A DNA stretch of 64,000 nucleotides from assembly GCA_026545765.1 (NCBI GenBank), contig JAIFAC010000235.1:62001-126000 (forward strand), in the 5' to 3' direction. A program made the translations under genes and the position numbers. The notes under the pieces are model-generated. The model was given only the letters and a program-made list of their open reading frames with translations. It was not told where the DNA came from and did not search any database. This document shows, piece after piece, positions 46,629-58,899 of this stretch (position 1 is its first letter; each line of letters begins with the position of its first letter). Source of the stretch: Plantago major. Taxonomy: Eukaryota; Streptophyta; Magnoliopsida; Lamiales; Plantaginaceae.

Positions 46629-47215
46629 CAATTACTCCTGGAAAAGAGACATGTTACTTACTCTGTCTATCAGAAACGGAACATGTTTTATTGATGGCTC
46701 AATTAAGATGCCAGCTGATTCTGATAGTCCTCTGTTTACATTATCGATAAATAAAACAACAATCTCTACTGTACTAACTGCAAAAGCAATGCTACAGGTT
46801 GATTGGATATCCAGAAAAGTTGAGCTTACTAAAAGTCCTCCTCTGTTACTTCCCATCAAGTTAACAACACCTAACAACAGTCTATGGAGAAGGATCGCTA
46901 TAAAGCTATTAAGGATCAGATGCACAATCAACAATGAATGATGGAAAAAATGAAGTAGAATCAAGCTTCCTCTTCTGGCACTAAAGAGCAGAACTACTCG
47001 GATCTTAGCATCAACTACATCAAGCGCACATGTACTTGTCACACTAGTATATACAATGCCGCACACACAAGTATCATCAGAATTTAAGACTTGTTTTCTC
47101 ATTGATACTGGAGCAACGGACTCCTCTCCTTTATTCACTTCAAATGTTGCACTCTCAGAATACTAACGTGCAATTACCAGATCATGACATGAGGTAGCAC
47201 AAACTGGACACATCA
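46621..47215 (+). mobile_element. Decayed Copia gag-protease remnant (right arm)
   Basis: Plus-strand copy of 5450-6080. NYSWKRDMLLTLSIRN and GSIKMPADSDSPLF mark gag; CFLIDTGATDSSPLF (about 47090-47135) marks the protease active site; QLPDH follows near 47175. It is cut off at the 5' side precisely where the helicase exon begins. Confidence 0.65.
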
Positions 47216-47847
47216 ATTTCTCAGCAGACAAATTCTTACTAAAAAAAGTCTTATATGTTCCCACTTTCAAAGTATTGCTATTATCAGAGCAGTGTCGTTG
47301 GAAGAAGATTAGAAGACAGAGTAATTGTTAACTGATCTCATTACATGGTGTATAACTATACTAAGGATTTTCTGGTTTCTTCAAATGCATTGTGCTTTTC
47401 CTAAACTATGAACGTTGCGATTAGTAATTTGATAATTTATTGCAGTTCTCTACATATTTCCAAGAATCAGTTCTTGAACTATATAACCTTGATATGGACT
47501 TTCCATGATGAGAAGTAATCAAGCAAACCTTGTAATCACCACCATGAAAACCAGCAAATCCCACGTTGTGAAAGTACTCCCCCGCACTGTTGGAAAACAA
47601 TTCTCTGCATACTCTGGTACACGGGTTCCAAACGAACAATCGACTGCTAAGTCAGGCACAACACAGACCATTACAGGAACCAACACAAGTTTCAAAAGCT
47701 AGCGCATAGGAGGATTCTTTACCGTGGGGATAGTAAAGGTCAGGTGCTTCATAGTCCTCCAAATCATTCAACAAGGCATTCAGATAATATTCCTTGGTGA
47801 TTGAAAGAGCATCCATCGGTTCCATAATAATGCGTGCGTAATCTATG

Positions 47848-48988
47848 CAGTGGCGAATCTAGGACTAATTTTCACTGGGTCCAAATCTCAACTATAAATT
47901 TATCAATTTTTTCTAGTTTAATGCAAAAAGTAAAAGAATATCTAATAAACACATACTAGAAGAAAATAAAAATGTACGATACAACCCAAAAATTTATATA
48001 GTTAATTTTTACAAAATATATTATTCGAAAATTACTTTCTAATCAATGTTAATTGCATCCGACACAATCACATTTCATTGTTCGAAAAATTAGTGCACAC
48101 TCTCTTCATCTCAAAAAAGCTATCTATTTTAGACATTTTGGGCATCCCATTAGAATTGTCCACTTTAATTTCTTTGACATTTTTTAAACGATTATTAATT
48201 TTATAGTCTCCACTAACAATGCAATTAAAACAAAGTGTTAATTTTTAATTAACCACTACTCCCTTGTATATATAGATGTTATAATAATACTCTCCTTATT
48301 TTTGCGTCTCAAAATGTAAAGTGGACAATTTCTGGGCCGGATGGATTATGCAACTCAATCTGGGCACCATAAGCATTTTAATGCATCAAATTACAGTAGG
48401 AACTCTAAACAGTAATATTATCATGACAAAAAAATTCTTATAAAAATTATTTCTAAATAGAGTTATTTTTGTATAGAGTATCTCTAAGTTGGTATCATGA
48501 ATTTTTATTACTACAAGTCTAAGTACATAAATTTCCTTATAGAGTACTACCTCCATTTCAGAAAAAGTGTTACATTTTACTATTCTGCGATTAACTGTCT
48601 CCGCGTTTGACCACAATTTACTTTTAAACGGTATTAATAAATAAATTATTAAAATTATATAATGAAAATTTAGTAATTAAATTTTTATTATATGATTTTA
48701 TTAAATTATTTACTATTATCGTTTATGAGTAATTTGTGGTCAAACTCGAATAGTTATTGGTCAATTCAAATGTAACACTTTTACTAAATCAACATTTTAC
48801 ATTTGCGGTTTAAGATTATTTAAGTAGTCGAAATTTGGAAAAATTTGGCCATGAAAATCAGTGGAAAACTTGTTTCGGGACGAAGAAAGTAGTATAAATT
48901 AATTTTTAAAGACAATTCAGTATATATACCTTCATAGCTGGGAAATGTTGGCGGGGCGGTGATCACTTGAGCCATGTCCTCTGTGCTG
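47848..48988. mobile_element. hAT-like insertion with 8-bp target duplication
   Basis: Starts CAGTGGCGAATCTAGGA, the end form found in many plant hAT-type non-autonomous elements, and ends CTCTGTGCTG. It is flanked by AATCTATG (47840-47847) and AATCTATA (48989-48996). The left IR1 arm has the unoccupied site GTAATCTATGTTGTTC at about 4050. Terminal inverted repeat similarity beyond CAG is weak. Interior contains Stowaway MITE E and, on the minus strand beside the far end, DMAQVITAPPTFPSYE, which may be captured coding DNA. Confidence 0.7.
48547..48784. mobile_element. Stowaway-like MITE E, nested in the hAT-like insertion
   Basis: Starts CTACCTCCATTTCAG after TA and is nearly identical through its core to MITE A; the far terminal repeat is cut off after TGTAACACTTTTACT. 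Confidence 0.75.
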
Positions 48989-49309
48989 AATCTATATATG
49001 TTGTTCATCTTAAAATTCAACTGGGATTGAACGAATTTTTTGCTAGAGATTAAATAACACCATGATTTGAAAGCACTTTAACTTTAAGATAGATTCCACT
49101 GGAACTCGTAACAAGATCACATTGATCAAATCTTCGGGGATTTTGTAAATCCCAGCTGATTTGTGTTGTTCGGTTGCCGATTTCATCACTATGGGCTTTG
49201 ATTTGATTAGTTCTAATGGTCGGAATGTAAACTTCTGATCTGAGAAACGAATTGCAATTATGGAGTTTACAATGAAAGGAATAATGATGCTTGTTAGTAT
49301 ATTATACGA

Positions 49310-49440
49310 ATGGAAACTCAAAACCTAATCAAATACTGGATTTGCAAAGTCTAATTTACATTGTGGTCCTTTGTTTTCCCGATTTATTCAAGTGAGTCCT
49401 TTATCTTTTGTTGATGAAATCTGACACCTTCTCCTTCCAC
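49310..49440. repeat. F-box-promoter-like repeat, copy 3 (inverted)
   Basis: Reverse complement of 3622-3745, with ATTTACATTGTGGTCCTTTG as landmark. It lies upstream of the right F-box/FBA copy. Confidence 0.6.
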
Positions 49441-49539
49441 TAAATTTGTAAAAAACATTCTTGGTAAAATTACATAAAACAACTCTTGATAATCACCGTC
49501 TTATATATCTTGTCATTGGTACTTCAATTCCATTGCTCT

Positions 49540-49900
49540 CAGGTCTGAAGCTCCTTTTGCTCATCTACTAAACGGATCGTTGTAGCATTTCGTATAAGTA
49601 TGAAGTATCCTGTCAATATACTCGGCAAAGCTAGGTTGCTTCCCTCGCATTACGGTTTTATCCTTCTACAGCATCCACAATTCCAATATTGTAACTTGAG
49701 GTCCATCTGAGTTTCCAAGCTTTAGACAAGGCGGCTTGTCCTTTAGCTTCACTTGTACAGGGGCCTGATACAATGCGCGACTAATAATATCCTCAGGTAA
49801 TGTACTTACGCGATCAACATCCACAATTACCTCAATATGGGATTTGTTTCTGGAATCACAAAATTTTCCAAATAAACCTGAAATTTTACAAAATCATACG
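49540..49900 (-). pseudogene. F-box/LRR (FBD-type) 5' fragment, right copy
   Basis: Inverted copy of 3230-3590, with the same missing start and frameshifts (TTACCTGAGGATATTATTAG on the minus strand near 49790). Shared damage shows this fragment was already broken before IR1 formed. Confidence 0.8.
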
Positions 49901-50750
49901 TTTGTAGTGATGAAGCTGCAGAAAAATGTGTTTCCTGCCAGTGATAATGCATCGATTAATAGTACTTACTAATGAATATAGCCCTTTCGAAAAGTCAATT
50001 CATTTTGAACAGTCACAATGCTTCTACTGCACTGTTGTCACCGGATATGAAACCCACAACAGACGAGACTATTTTCATGCTACAACAAGGCAAGCGAATC
50101 CCAAGTATCGCAAAGATCCAGAAACATTATGGCTAAATGAAGTGTTATAGTTATTACAGAAATACTACTGCAACTTGATATACAAATCAAGATGATCTAA
50201 GTTGGATTCCAAAGAATTTACAGAAAAAAATTCTAGCACCAATGATTAACATAACATAACGTCCTAAGAAGAAGCATGTAAACAAACAGGAAGAGACATC
50301 AATGTAAGTCATCCTCTAGAGAAAAAATGTTTTCATATATTACGCTTCATCAATTGCACTAGTAGGTTTTCCTGTAGATACTTACAATATCTGCTAAACC
50401 TAAAATAATTGGTGGAAAGATACAGGCAATACACAACGCACAGTAGTGAAGCATTCATGGATAACATTTAGCATTTAGCTTATCTGAGAAACACAGAAAC
50501 ATATCACATGAATACCTGATCACAACGGTTTTACTAAAAGGAAAAAAAAGGGTTCAAGTACAACAATTGACTTAAACGAACTGCCAATGAAACTCAGTAT
50601 CAAGAGAAGAGCTCAACTACTGAAGCAGCAAAATGAAGTTGATATATCTCTTGAAGGCCAATAGTAAGAGTAAATGTGACTGCTAACTTCTTTAAGTGAT
50701 CCAGGTATCAAACCAGCTGGCAGCTCCCACAAATGACACATCCATGCATA

Positions 50751-51979
50751 TCATCTCAAGTTGGTTTTCAAGCCGTTTGCCGTGTCTGGTTTTTCAACGA
50801 AAGCAGTCTTTGCTATAAAATCTTTGCCTACTTCATTTATATTAGGAGCGACAAATTTATTAAAGAAACTCTCATCTGTCATGGTGCAAAGTGTTGAAAG
50901 AGTCGGCCATTTATTAATTATACTCCTCTCTTCCAAAGCCTTCAAAACCTCCAATCGTGGTTTAAACCTCTTTTCAATGCTGAGCATAAGTGATGCAGGG
51001 TGTTTGATAATACACGACATATCATACTTTCCTGATTCAAGCAGCATCTCTACTACCTCCCTTATCTTCCGCGTAGATACAGCAATTACCAGAGGTACAG
51101 TCCTAAACACTCTCAAAATGTCATCTTCAGAGAAGCCCAAATCCTGAAAGCTCTTCCATTTGAGGACCAAAGTCTCATCAGACATGTCACTAATAGTTTT
51201 AACAGCATAAATAAACGCCCTGGAGCTCCTCTCAACGCCCATCTCATCAGCCTTGCAAACACATCGTCTCATATTTTCTGGACTTTTGAAGACAAAACTA
51301 GGACAAGAATAAATGAGGCTATTAATCTATTGAACCTGTATGCCACAGCTCTTGAGGAGTTCAATGTTTGGCAACAGAGTCTTCTCTGGATCTGCATAAA
51401 ACAAGCTGGGATTTTCTTGATGAGTCTAATAACATGGTCATTAGATCCCAACAGGCCCTTCAACACACATAGTCTGTGGATGATCGTGTTAGCTCCACGA
51501 CCAAGAATAATGAACTCACGTGCGACTACCTGAGCTGCCTCATCGGAAGAGAGACCCAAATCCTCGAAAATTTTGAACTTTGGCTTAACATTCGTCTCAA
51601 CACACAACGAAAGAAACGGAAGTGATGCCTAACGATTCTCTGCAAATGGGAATGGGAAAAACCTTATCTCTAAGGAAAGTAAGCAGCAAATCAGGATTTT
51701 GGGGCTTTTGATACGAGCTGAAAATGAGGAAGCTTTGGAAGCAATTTCAGGAGAGAATTTGTATTTATCGACAAAGAAATCAGGAGGAAATGAAGGAGGA
51801 GTAATGGTGTTTGAAGGTGATTTGTTAGTAGAGGTTGTAGAAAAAGAAGAAGCATGATGAGAATAGGAATTGCAGAAGAGAGTAGAATTAACACGAAACA
51901 ACAAGTAGCTGCTGCTAATACTTCTAGTACTAGGAGCAGATCTGCGTGCAAAATGAAGAGCAGCTGCGAAAATAGCCAT
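50751..51979 (-). pseudogene. mTERF family protein, frameshifted copy (right arm)
   Basis: Inverted copy of 1301-2455 and the better preserved one. ATG 51979 opens MAIFAAALHFARRSAPS, an organelle-presequence-like start, then PDFFVDKYKFSPEIASKASS. A frame change near 51690 breaks the LREKGFSHSHLQR stretch; FKIFEDLGLSSDEAAQVVAR continues from 51607; a second change near 51430-51270 follows IRLIKKIPACF; and the C-terminal 170 residues are open (FQDLGFSEDDILRVFRTVP, VVEMLLESGKYDMSCIIKHP, ending GLKTNLR). The pieces together would make about 400 residues, normal for plant mTERFs. Not functional as it stands. Confidence 0.88.
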
Positions 51980-52629
51980 ATTTCTTGTGTTGTAGTAGTA
52001 GTATCTGTTGTTTTATGAATGATGAAACAACAATGATGAGAGGATTGAATAGATATGGAATCAGATATCAACAAATAACATAACATAAAATAGAATGCTA
52101 CGACTGGACTTATTGCTCATACCTCGTTTGGGATTGGGAGAGATGGATGAAAAAAGGATTCAAGATTTTCAGCCAAATGAAATGAGACTAACAATGCCGC
52201 GGGTTTGTTACACTCAGTATTCATTAGGGCTTCACTTTTCAAAGCGATAAGTTTTATCATGGGAATGGGACGTTTATTATTTCAGATAATTACAATACCT
52301 CCAACTGCAAGATGGCTCCATCTCAAATTAGGTGATTGGCACTCTTCTTGTGGCGATGGGATCGCATTCAGTGAGTTCTGATTGAGAGGGTGAGATCGTG
52401 AATAAGCAAGATTGAATTTTACCTCAAATTAATGCCCAATGTTTCAAGAATTATAAAGTAATCCATAAAATGAATTGAGTTCTAAAACTTCAAGTATGTT
52501 TTGTTTGTTAATATTTTTCCAAGCTAGGTAAACTACATTTTTTACTCTCTCTTGCGGTGGTTAAAATTTTCAAACTACATGTATTAAATTATTAATGGAC
52601 ATGATCAGGCTACAACTATTGACTTTAAG

Positions 52630-52884
52630 ATGCATAAGTTCATTCGCCATTCTACAAGTGATCCACTAATGTATTCAGCAACTAATTTGTACATATTGAT
52701 GTACAAGCCGATGTGCCCTGCGGCAGAGTTAGCTGCAGTTACCGGTCGAATATCTCCGTACAAAGTCAGATCAACTGACCATGAAATATGCTTCGCTTCT
52801 CAAATCACTTCGACTGTTACACTGTTGAATACTAAAGTGCGATTGCCAGATCATAAGGTAGCACAAACTGGAAACAAGTTTTAG
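52630..52884 (+). mobile_element. Copia protease-region fragment
   Basis: An open stretch reading STDHEICFASQITS and TKVRLPDHKVAQTG resembles the Copia protease segment after the DTGATDH active site, though the DTGA itself is missing. The end (GCGATTGCCAGATCAT then GTAGCACAAACTGG) matches 47165-47200, so it comes from the same family as the IR1 remnants. Confidence 0.45.
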
Positions 52885-53402
52885 ACTATAAATTAAGAAC
52901 ATAGTAATTGAGAAAATGGAAGCACTTATGTAATCTTCCTACAATAGTTATCTAAATCACTTTCTACAATCTTCCTACAATAAATATTTACGGAAAAACT
53001 CGATTTCTCTATCTTATAAGTAAAACGATATGCTTGTATATACAAAGCACGGGGCCTCTGTTTCTACAGTAGAAACCGCATGTGTCCAACTTTTTTTATG
53101 TATTTAGTGTGTGCATTGCTCTTACCCCTAACATAAAATTGACCGAATTCTAATCAACAACATTCCTAGTTGTTCCCCGATCCAAGTGGTACCATTTTTA
53201 ACTTTCATGTAATCCGAAGGTTATCAATCGTTAGTCACATATTTAGGGAGAAAAAAAAAATCAATCGCCAATGGTTATCAAGCTCACTTCCCAAAGCCCA
53301 CATTGCTCTTTCCACACATTTACACCAATCAGATTCCATAGCCCCAGAAATAAACCAGAAAAAATAAAAGTCCAAACCCAATATGTGCTCAGAAATTCTC
53401 CG

Positions 53403-53411
53403 TTTATAAAC
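53403..53411 (+). promoter_or_regulatory. Possible TATA box of ascorbate peroxidase
   Basis: TTTATAAAC lies about 110 bp upstream of ATG 53514, at a fitting distance for a short 5' leader. From 52890 to this point I see no gene. Confidence 0.3.
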
Positions 53412-53513
53412 AATCCAATCCAAATATTCAAAATTATCGCATTTCTTATCTCATCATTTCTCAGGAGAAAGAAAAAATATTCAGACTCAACTGTTTCTCC
53501 CAATTGAATTCCA

Positions 53514-56299
53514 ATGGCGAAGACCATCGTCGACTCCGATTACCTCCGCGATGTCGAGAAAGCTCGCCGTGAACTGCGCGCTCTCATCTCCAATAAGAAT
53601 TGCGCTCCGATTATGCTCCGTCTCGCGTAATTATTCCTTTTCCTTTCACTGTGTATTTTCATCAGGAGAGTTTACACTCATCGATCGACTGATTTGCTTT
53701 TGTTGCTGTTGTTGCTCTTGTTATTATTGTTGTTGTTTTGATTTGATTCAGCTGGCATGATGCTGGAACGTATGACGTGAACACGAAGACAGGAGGTCCG
53801 AACGGTTCGATTCGGAATGAGGAGGAGCTCACTCATGGTGCTAACAACGGATTGAAAATCGCACTTGAGTTTTGCGGTTAGTTTTCGCCTCTAAAAGTTT
53901 TAGCGTAGCTTCAATTTCACGTTTCCACTAGCATGATAGTGTGTGACTGTGTGTTTGCATAGGCGTGTTAATTGTTGATTGTTGAATATGAGTGATTGAT
54001 TTTAACTGACTGTGTATTGTTTAGAGTTCGGACTCGCGTGCAGTGATTTCTCAATGGATACACTTACTTTAGCTTAGAAGTTGCTTGTCAGTATCTGGCG
54101 AGTTAATTGAATATGGGGTGCAGTTTTACAGTGGTAGTAGCTTGGAGTACTGTGCCAGTGTGTCTTTCGTATGGAAGTATTTGTTCGATTGAACCATGTC
54201 TGTTCAACTGTATTTCGTGAACTTGTTTTTCAGTGGCATATTTCAGCATAAAATGTTTAGTTAGAAATTGTGAACTGTAGCCTCTTATGGTGTAGAATAA
54301 CTGTATGTACATCACATAATGGCATGTTGTAGGCTGGTTGTTTTGGACTAACATTATTTTGGTAAGTACGTAAATGATACTAGTTGTCTTGTATCTTCTG
54401 GTATTTAGGTAGCAGAATGGCTTAATTTGCTTGTTAGTTTTCAGGAAAAAACATCATGTATTTATAGCTGATAGATTAGAGAGTTGTTCTGTTGTTGTAT
54501 ACAAATGGTTAATGTACTTTTGGGTTTTTGCTCCTTTAGATATAATTTCTTGTTGAGCAACTGTTGAAGCATGATTCATAGGAATTAGGATAGTAATTAC
54601 TTGTATCATCTATTGAGATAGTTTTGACTAATTTTTTCATACACCAGTTTTAATAGATGGAATAAGTCGTACTTGAAATTAGATATGAGTGCTACATTTT
54701 TTACTCTGGGTTATGTTTACATGCAGAACAAGTGAAGTCTAAATGTGCAAAAATCTCTTACGCCGATCTGTACCAGGTAACATTTCCTATGATGGAAAAA
54801 TTCTATTAGCTGCTGTTCTACTCTGTCAGATTTCAAAGGTCCTGTAAATAGCAATAATATTTGTTTTAAGGCGGTCGAACTTAATCTCTATTCACTTTGA
54901 CAAAACTTGTGTTAGATGGTCATAAAGGTGGACACACCTTAACAAGTGTAAGGTTCATTCCTCTCTCTTTCATACACATCTACATTTGAATTTGGAGAAA
55001 ACGACACCACCATCCACTCAAGTATTCGGCGCATCCCCTAATTGATTAATGTGCCCCGTCTAAGTGGAAGACCGTCTAATGCATGTTATTCTTATTTACT
55101 TTGGTTTTATAGATAAAAAATAACCAATGTATAGGACTTCCTAATATCATTTTAAAATCATATCTAGTGTATTTTTGATTTTGAAATGGCCCTCTTTATT
55201 TCAAATGTTGCTGGAAGATCTTGATCTATTGGATAGCGTATTGGTATATGGTATATATGGATGGAGGACTGGTTATCAGGGGCTAGTATGTTCTGAGCAC
55301 ATTATCATTAATTTGATATGGGAATTGAATGGATAATTGTGATAATGGCATCGAGACTCAGAATATAATGGACCTTCACTGTATTGGTTGATACTTTTAA
55401 GTGTGTTTAGGTAATTGAAGAAGCAAATCGCCAATTTCTGAGAATGTTAAATGGATCACATGCCAGCAAGTATTTAGTTGACATGGATGGAAAGACGAAG
55501 TGAATTGTTTCATTCAGACAGTTCAATTATTATGTGGTACATAACCTGAACAAGTACTCAGCGTGGAGTGGATTTAGTTAAATTTTGATGTAGAAATCAA
55601 ATTAATAGGTACTACTTTCTTCTAGAATACTCAGACTATGGGCTTCGCCATAAGTATCTGGTACCATGCTTGTATTGAGTGCAGCCTTACAAGTATTACA
55701 GCAGTAAATTCTCCTGTTCATCTTAGCTAATTTCTCAATACCTATGGCTTGTTTCATTCTCTACCCATAGAACTTGTATTTATCAAAATCAAAAAACAAA
55801 GGTGCCAACAGATGGTACTTGCTGCATTTTGTTTTTGTGCTAAGAAAACGATTTGGCCTATAGCTTGCAGGTGTTGTTGCAGTTGAGGTGACAGGAGGAC
55901 CCACAATTACTTTTGTTCCTGGTCGAAAGGTACAGTCGTATGATAAGTAATACTTACATATGCCATTTGCCAATCCTCTCAGTTTGTCATAATAACACCA
56001 TTATGCTGGATACAACTTGTTTCTTCCAGGATTCAAAGATTTCCCGAGAGGGTCGGCTGCCAGATGCTAAGAAAGGTCCATCTCTACATGATACTGTAGG
56101 AGTTGTCCCATTTTGGCATTTTGGCCGTCCTGTTGGAGTTGTCCCATTTCATTTCTTTGTCATTTTAGGAATTAGGAAAGATTATATTATTTTATAGTCT
56201 CCTATTATAACAACCAATTAACCCTAATACAAATCTCTCACTCATTATTACCACACACACAGTATAGGGCGAAAGACTAATCGAATCATCTCGTAGCTA

Positions 56300-56334
<35 letters not shown>

Positions 56335-58862
56335 TCGAGTGTGAGTTATATCGGCTACAACCAATGATTAGAGGCATAGAGGGCGCAACGCTCTCGACCT
56401 ATTCTCAAAATTAAATATGTAGGATGGCATGGTTGCGTTGTTGAACCTCTCCAAAGAATCGAGAGCTGTCAAAACATATGATAAAAATTGATGTGTGTAT
56501 TTTGGCGTGTATGTTAACTTTAGTCGACTGATCATGCATTCATATGTAAACATTAATGAGTCATGTCGTCATGATAAACTAGCATGTACATCATTTTTTT
56601 ATTTATTGTTTTTTAATTTCCGTTTCAATTCTGAATAACATATGAAAATTGCTCCTTTTTGTTCTAGCTGAATGATATGTTATGGTCATTAAAGTACATG
56701 GTCTGAAAAGAATGATTATGCGTACTATCTGCTGTTCTTATAAGCGAATAAATGTTGCAGCTGAGAAGCATTACCTTATATTAGTGTTTTTCGTTTCTTT
56801 TTATTTATATGTTTTCCTTTCTTTTAACACCTGCATAGTCATATATAAGAGTAATATATATTCACAAATCAGATTATTATATTTCATGGTTTGTTGGTTT
56901 CCGTTGAAGATATAGTGCCTTTACAGGTTTTTTTTCCCTTTCAGCAACAATATAAATAGTTGTAGAATTTAATGTTAAATGAATAGTTTATTCTATTTTG
57001 AGTTTTTCCCTGAGTTGCCAAAGTTCAAGCTGTCTTTGTATTCCTCTCTATTGAACTAATATTTTGCTGCATCTGCATTACTTGATTATAAGTTGGCATT
57101 CAAAATACCTATATCTAATTCCATGATCTTGCATTAATGTTCTTTAATTTGATAAGTTGTTTAATTCTGATACTTTGGAAGAAACTACATGCTAACAGTT
57201 ACTTGGGAAAGTTTTATTAGCAGTCCAGATATTCTTTACAAGTTCATTCTAAAGTTCAACATATATAATGTATGGTACTAATAAATGCTAGGTGCCCCGC
57301 ATCTCAAGGATGTGTTCTACCGAATGGGATTATCTGATAAAGATATTGTTGCCCTGTCGGGTGGCCATACCCTGGTAAGTTTCTGCTTCAATTTCTTAAA
57401 TACCGAAAAATGCTATGACACTAGGTCTGTTTCAAACTGAGTTGAAGTGTTTAAAATGGAAATATAGAGGATCTCGACTTATGACATGCTTTGGTTAAAA
57501 TTGTTTTCTAGGGAAGAGCGCATCCTGAAAGATCAGGCTTTGAAGGCCCATGGACGGCAGAGCCATTAAAATTTGATAACTCATACTTTATGTAAGTCAT
57601 AGGAGCCAAATACACTTTTGTCTGTTTATGTATGAGTTATGTTCTTATATGCATTTGCCTTTTGTTTATCCAACTAGTGAATTGCTCCAAGGTGAAAGTG
57701 AGGGCTTGCTGAAACTCCCATCTGATTTGGCCTTGCTGGATGATCCTGAGTTTCGGCGTTATGTTGAGCTCTATGCTAAGGTATACTACAGAGATCTCAA
57801 CATCCGATTTCGTGATCTTTTATTTGTTGTTCATACTTTGCTCAAAATCTATTTGTATTTTATCAAGGACCTGACAATCACTTAAGCTAAATATTCTAAT
57901 TTTCTTATGAAAGAAGTACTCAAATCTGAGTAAGTGTAAACAGTTTCATTGAACTCATAATAATTACACTAGTTATTTTGTACTTGTGGGGCGAGAGCTT
58001 AATTGATTCATTAATATTTTAACATCAACTACAAAATTGCCTATTCCCCTCACAAATAGAAGTAAAGAAAAAATGGCTGGAACTAGCAAGACAGAAAAAG
58101 AATTCATGATCATTATTTAACGTTTATAGATCATCACATAAACTAATTAAATTTTGTAGAAACATAAATTGTTAAAGAATATTTAACGAGTATAACAAAC
58201 AAACAAATTTAAACGAAACCTATAAATATTTCTAGAAGTTCGTATATATATAAAATGGGCCCCCAAACCTGTTGGGCCTTGTGCAGAGGGCCTCCTCGCA
58301 CATGCTCAGATTCGGCCTTGCCTTTTTCTCCTGATAACTTCAGAATTCAGTAGAAGATAAGAGAAGTCCATGTGCGAGTAGTTAGGAGGAAACCTTATTT
58401 TCTTAGACTGGATTGCTGATTGATTAGAAACCTACTTTTATATTTTGTTTTTGTTTCCCATTGGTGTCCCACGAGACTGCGACTAGTCTGACTGAGCATT
58501 GTTGGATCCTTTTTGAGTTGGTGGAGTGGATCCAAATGATGTTAACATTATATTATACCTCAATTATATGTGCAAAAGAGCAAGTCTTTCACATGAAGAC
58601 TTGATTATTATTGTTAATTATCATTTAACATGTTACTCTATTTGAATATTGGCACTTGCAGGATGAAGAAGCCTTCTTTAAAGACTATGCTGAATCACAC
58701 AAAAAGCTTTCTGAACTAGGATTTACCCCATCTCCCGCTGCTGGTGTGAAGGCTATTGTGAAAGACAGTACCGTACTAGCCCAGAGTGCTGTTGGAGTTG
58801 CTGTTGCAGCTACCGTCGTGATCCTGAGTTACCTCTACGAAGTCCGAAGGAAGATGAAATAA
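53514..58862 (+). CDS. APX3: L-ascorbate peroxidase, peroxisomal membrane (APX3 type)
   Basis: Reduces hydrogen peroxide with ascorbate; this type sits in the peroxisome membrane facing the cytosol. Nine exons join in frame to 288 residues (family 287): 53514-53626, 53752-53876, 54727-54776, 55864-55929, 56030-56075, 57292-57374, 57512-57591, 57678-57780, 58662-58862. Distal haem residues Arg, Trp and His are in [14 protein letters not shown]; the proximal His is in [19 protein letters not shown], with the partner Trp in [15 protein letters not shown]. The C-terminus has a membrane helix ([20 protein letters not shown]) and a basic tail (RRKMK), which separates APX3 from cytosolic APX1. [11 protein letters not shown] is the expected start. 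All introns are GT-AG; introns 3, 5 and 8 are long and AT-rich. Confidence 0.95.
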
Positions 58863-58899
58863 ATGGGTACATTTCATTAAGCATTGATGAAGTTAAAAT

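Larger units (their letters stand above)
47421..49186 (-). pseudogene. F-box/FBA protein, interrupted and truncated (right copy)
   Basis: Inverted copy of 3865-4928. ATG 49186 opens KIPEDLINVILLRVPVES; a lost base in the KCVSK stretch (read here as KCFQ) breaks the F-box at about 49085. After QSQLNF an hAT-like element of 1.1 kb (47848-48988) interrupts the gene. The FBA part resumes at about 47835 (NALLNDLEDYEAPDLYYPH, GSCNGLCCAWLSSRL, SAGEYFHNVGFAGFHGGDY) and ends at 47421 because about 800 bp of C-terminal sequence is deleted. It is intact at the two lesions of the left copy (reads GAG, not TAG). Confidence 0.85.
46621..52200. repeat. IR1 right arm
   Basis: Reverse complement of 486-6080. 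It carries the hAT-like insertion 47848-48988 and has lost about 800 bp of F-box 3' DNA at about 47430. At 46621 it abuts the helicase exon. Confidence 0.9.

Noticed and set aside
46606-46941. Fusion gene of helicase and gag-like sequence at the IR1 junction
   Set aside because: The two parts read on opposite strands and both are damaged, so no fusion protein is expected.
54898-55080. MITE in APX3 intron 3, from GTTAGATGGTC and GACCGTCTAAT ends
   Set aside because: The inverted similarity is only about 11 bp with a mismatch and no target duplication is clear. A related GTGTTAGATGGTC occurs at 59672, so it may be a small repeat, but support is too thin to call.
56090-56230. Insertion in APX3 intron 5 marked by a repeated GGAGTTGTCCCATTT
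   Set aside because: Two direct copies of a short motif without identifiable ends do not establish an element.
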